Assembly (NCBI GenBank): GCA_964647825.1
Contig: CAZYJL010000006.1
Span: forward strand, 62,001-126,000
Direction of reading: 5' to 3'
Source: VFKI01 sp964647825
GTDB taxonomy: Bacteria > Pseudomonadota > Gammaproteobacteria > DSM-16500
Length of the DNA stretch: 64,000 nt
The position numbers were made by a program, and so were the translations under genes. The notes beneath the pieces were generated by a model. It searched no databases. It was not told the DNA's origin and saw only the letters and a program-made list of their open reading frames with translations. This document shows, one piece after another, positions 61,305 through 64,000 of the stretch. Positions within the stretch are counted from its first letter, which is position 1. Each line of letters opens with the position of its first letter.

Positions 61305-62915
61305 ATGAATTTCCATCGTTTGTTTCAAAAGGGTGCACTAGGTGACAGTCTTGCCTTGTTTGCTGGCATCCTGATGACGTTTGCCTTTGCGCCTTTTACT
61401 CTTTGGCCGCTGGCGATTTTCTCACTTGCACTACTCGCTGGCCTGTGGCTCGACGTCCCTACGCGTATCGCAACACGTCGTGGCTTTCTCTTTGGTATTG
61501 GACTCTTCGGCACAGGTGTGAGCTGGGTCTATATCAGCATGCACACTTTTGGTAATCTTCCTGCCCCCCTTGCTGGCCTTATCACTATTTTATTTACTAT
61601 GGCACTCGCCTGCTTTCCTATGCTTGCTGGCGGTATAACGAATCGTATTCTCATACAGGACCCTGACACAGGAAAAAGCACCGCAAAAAATCGTGCATTA
61701 CGACTGTTTATCGCATTTCCTGCTAGCTGGGTCTTTATGGAATGGGTACGCAGCTGGTTCTTAACGGGCTTTCCTTGGTTAACCGTGGGCTACAGTCAAA
61801 TCAACAGCCCTCTACGCGGTTTTGCGCCTTTACAAAGCGTTTATGGTGTTTCACTCGCTGTCGCCTACAGTAGCGCACTCATCGTGGGGATCATACTGGC
61901 ACTTACCGCCAAAAAATACCGTCTATTCCTTGGGCAATGTCTGCTCTTGATTGTCCTATGGTCAATTGGCGCCTTACTGACGCAGCAGCAATGGACTAAA
62001 CCACAAGGCAAACCGATTCGTGTTGCCCTTGTACAAGGGAATATTCCACAATCACTCAAATGGCAACCGGACCAATTACTCGCTACCCTACAAACCTATA
62101 CCAAACTTTCAGCCCCCTATTGGCAATCCCATGATGTGATCATCTGGCCAGAATCGGCGATTCCTTTTTTTCTGCAAGATGTGCAGGCATTCGTCAATCA
62201 AATGGATGCTCTCGCAAAAAAAAATCATGCTGCGTTAATCACTGGTATTTTAGTCAATCAAACGCCTAACACCCATCAAACTACTCAACCAGAGCAATAC
62301 TACAATGCCGTGATTGCGTTAGGCACAGGGAATGGTTTTTACTTAAAACGTCACCTCGTACCATTTGGTGAATTTATACCTTTCGAATCCGTCTTGCATC
62401 ACGCACTCGATATTTTACATATTCCACTGTCGCAATTTGTTGCCGGCAAAGGAAATACGCCACCCCTGCTGGTTGGCAACAATACATTTTCACCTTTTAT
62501 TTGTCATGAAATTGCTTTCCCAGAACAAGTGCGTTCCACCAATTCACACATTCATTTTTTAGTCACCGTGAGTAATGATGCATGGTTTGGACGTTCTTTT
62601 GCACGCGCACAACATTTAGAAATGGCACAGATGCGCGCGCTGGAATTAGGACGCACATTGCTATTTGTTGGCAATAATGGTCTCACTGCCGTCATCAATG
62701 CACGCGGCGAGATCCAACGTCGCTTACCCCCCGATCAAGCGGGTGTTTTAACAGATACCGTGCAACCGATGCATGGTGAAACACCATGGCAAATTGCCGG
62801 ATTAGATCCATTACTCATGCTCCTGAGCAGCATGTTTCTTATCTTATTTTTTATTATTCAACGCCAGAAAAGGCAGCAATCGCATGGAAAAAGTCTACTT
62901 ACCCGAAAAAATTGA
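61305..62915 (+). CDS. lnt: Apolipoprotein N-acyltransferase Lnt
   Basis: Adds the third acyl chain to lipoproteins at the inner membrane. The 536 residues have about six N-terminal helices and then a periplasmic nitrilase-like domain with the triad Glu283 (in WPESAIP), Lys348 (in YLKRHLVPFGEF) and Cys400 (in FICHEI), equal to E. coli Glu267, Lys335 and Cys387. A final helix lies near the C-terminus. It overlaps leuS by 32 bases. It can act on the small lipoprotein encoded at 2907-3080. Confidence 0.95.
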   Translation: MNFHRLFQKGALGDSLALFAGILMTFAFAPFTLWPLAIFSLALLAGLWLDVPTRIATRRGFLFGIGLFGTGVSWVYISMHTFGNLPAPLAGLITILFTMALACFPMLAGGITNRILIQDPDTGKSTAKNRALRLFIAFPASWVFMEWVRSWFLTGFPWLTVGYSQINSPLRGFAPLQSVYGVSLAVAYSSALIVGIILALTAKKYRLFLGQCLLLIVLWSIGALLTQQQWTKPQGKPIRVALVQGNIPQSLKWQPDQLLATLQTYTKLSAPYWQSHDVIIWPESAIPFFLQDVQAFVNQMDALAKKNHAALITGILVNQTPNTHQTTQPEQYYNAVIALGTGNGFYLKRHLVPFGEFIPFESVLHHALDILHIPLSQFVAGKGNTPPLLVGNNTFSPFICHEIAFPEQVRSTNSHIHFLVTVSNDAWFGRSFARAQHLEMAQMRALELGRTLLFVGNNGLTAVINARGEIQRRLPPDQAGVLTDTVQPMHGETPWQIAGLDPLLMLLSSMFLILFFIIQRQKRQQSHGKSLLTRKN

Positions 62916-64000
62916 AAAACACGCGCGCGCAGCATTCGAAGAAAATAATACGTATCGTGCTTGCGAAGCGATCAATAAAGAAAAATTTTATTGTCTGTCC
63001 ATGTTTCCTTATCCAAGTGGTGCATTGCATATGGGACATGTGCGGAATTATGCACTCGGTGATGCGATTGCACGTTATCAGCGCATGCTCGGCAAAAATG
63101 TCATGCAGCCGATGGGTTGGGATGCTTTTGGTTTGCCCGCAGAAAATGCCGCCATTAAACACGGTGTTCCACCCGCTGAATGGACGAAAAAAAATATCGC
63201 GCATATGCGCGAGCAATTAAAAAGTTTAGGTCTCGCGATTGATTGGAGTCGCGAGCTCATGACGTGCGATCCCGATTATTATCGCTGGGAACAATGGTTT
63301 TTTTTACGTCTCTATCAAAAAGGCTTAGTGTATCGGAAAAATGCGGAAGTCAATTGGGATCCGGTTGATCAAACCATTTTAGCCAATGAACAAGTGATTG
63401 ATGGTCGCGGTTGGCGTTCAGGCGCAAAAGTAGAACGTCGTGAAATCCCGCAATGGTTTTTAAAAATTACGGCATACGCCGATGAATTATTAGCAGGCTT
63501 AGACGATTTACCCGGCTGGCCAGAACAAGTCAAAGCCATGCAGCGCAATTGGATTGGCCGCTCTGAAGGCGCACAAATTGAATTTTCGGTAGAAAATTCA
63601 GATAAAAAATTATCTATTTTTACGACGCGTCCCGATACGCTGTTTGGCGTGACTGCCATTGCGATTGCACCGGGACATCCTATCGCACGCGCTGCCGCTG
63701 CAAATAACCCAGTATTACAAACGTTTCTAACGGAATGTAAAAACATCAAAGTTGCAGAAGCCGAATTAGCCACACTCGAAAAACGTGGCGTCTTCACCGG
63801 ATACTTTGCCATTCACCCTTTTACGCAAGAAAAAATTCCCGTCTGGGCCGCCAATTTTGTACTAATGGAATACGGCACCGGTGCTGTCATGACTGTACCC
63901 GCACATGATGCACGTGATTTTGAATTTGCCAAACGTTTTGCGCTACCGATCAAACCCGTTATTTTTCCTGAAGAAAATAACGAAAACACAACACTAAATA
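62884..64000 (+). CDS. leuS: Leucyl-tRNA synthetase, N-terminal part (cut by window end)
   Basis: Class I synthetase that charges tRNA(Leu). The frame opens at ATG 62884, inside the end of lnt, and stays open to the window edge (372 codons seen). The HIGH-type motif HMGH is at 49-52 in SGALHMGHVRNY, GWDAFGLPAENAAI follows, the VNWDPVDQTILANEQV segment is typical, and the editing domain begins near WIGRSEGAQIEF with TTRPDTLFG and the TVPAHDARDFEFAK block. The KMSKS motif lies outside. Only AGG at 10 bases upstream serves as a ribosome site, so translation may be coupled to lnt. Confidence 0.96.
   Translation, partial: MEKVYLPEKIEKHARAAFEENNTYRACEAINKEKFYCLSMFPYPSGALHMGHVRNYALGDAIARYQRMLGKNVMQPMGWDAFGLPAENAAIKHGVPPAEWTKKNIAHMREQLKSLGLAIDWSRELMTCDPDYYRWEQWFFLRLYQKGLVYRKNAEVNWDPVDQTILANEQVIDGRGWRSGAKVERREIPQWFLKITAYADELLAGLDDLPGWPEQVKAMQRNWIGRSEGAQIEFSVENSDKKLSIFTTRPDTLFGVTAIAIAPGHPIARAAAANNPVLQTFLTECKNIKVAEAELATLEKRGVFTGYFAIHPFTQEKIPVWAANFVLMEYGTGAVMTVPAHDARDFEFAKRFALPIKPVIFPEENNENTTLN

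Overview
The window comes from an AT-rich gammaproteobacterial chromosome. It most resembles an intracellular member of the Legionellales (Coxiella/Legionella/Rickettsiella-like). The evidence is an ordinary gammaproteobacterial housekeeping set (dcw cluster with lpxC-secA-mutT downstream, lptFG, pepA-valS, gatCAB, prpBCD), interspersed with lysine/glutamate/asparagine-rich coiled-coil proteins of no recognisable family. Two of these proteins carry C-terminal eukaryote-like nuclear localisation sequences, and one of the two sits behind a PmrA-type box. The genus assignment is inference; no rRNA or tRNA gene is visible.

Layout. 1-2121: 3' part of a large coiled-coil protein. 2232-19640 (mostly minus): mutT, a small lipoprotein, secA, a plus-strand dciA-like gene, lpxC, then the division and cell-wall cluster read backwards (ftsZ, ftsA, ftsQ, murB, murC, murG, ftsW, murD, mraY, murE). 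19697-26737 (plus): an aromatic-amino-acid block (aroA, aroQ, aroE, DAHP synthase, aroB, aroC) that splits the dcw cluster and itself contains an effector-like gene. 26792-31212 (minus): a membrane protein of unknown function and the start of the dcw cluster (ftsI, ftsL, rsmH, mraZ) with a clear MraZ operator. 31579-33580: an effector candidate with a SUMO-interaction-like motif and NLS, and a YoeB/YefM toxin-antitoxin pair. 33975-37360: gatCAB. 37705-46364: a GT-C glycosyltransferase, lptG/lptF, pepA, valS. 46408-50954: three unrecognised proteins, one with part of an endonuclease/exonuclease/phosphatase-like domain. 51012-62915: a POT-like transporter, sugar transporter plus glucokinase, prpB-prpC-prpD-corA, cvpA, lnt. 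62884-64000: start of leuS.

How the genes work together. The dcw genes build lipid II and the divisome, but murF and ddl are absent from their usual places. The aro block covers every shikimate step except shikimate kinase. Sugar transporter plus glucokinase imports and phosphorylates a hexose. prpBCD runs the methylcitrate cycle. lptFG moves LPS, while lnt matures lipoproteins.

The most unusual feature is a set of 120-185 bp palindromic elements in the intergenic spaces. They fall into at least three families (A, B, C) plus a REP-like family (D). Within a family the core is conserved between copies, while the long outer arms differ from copy to copy yet stay complementary within each copy. 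Some arms run into gene ends and supply stop codons (murE, pepA). One copy occupies the place where murF would be expected.
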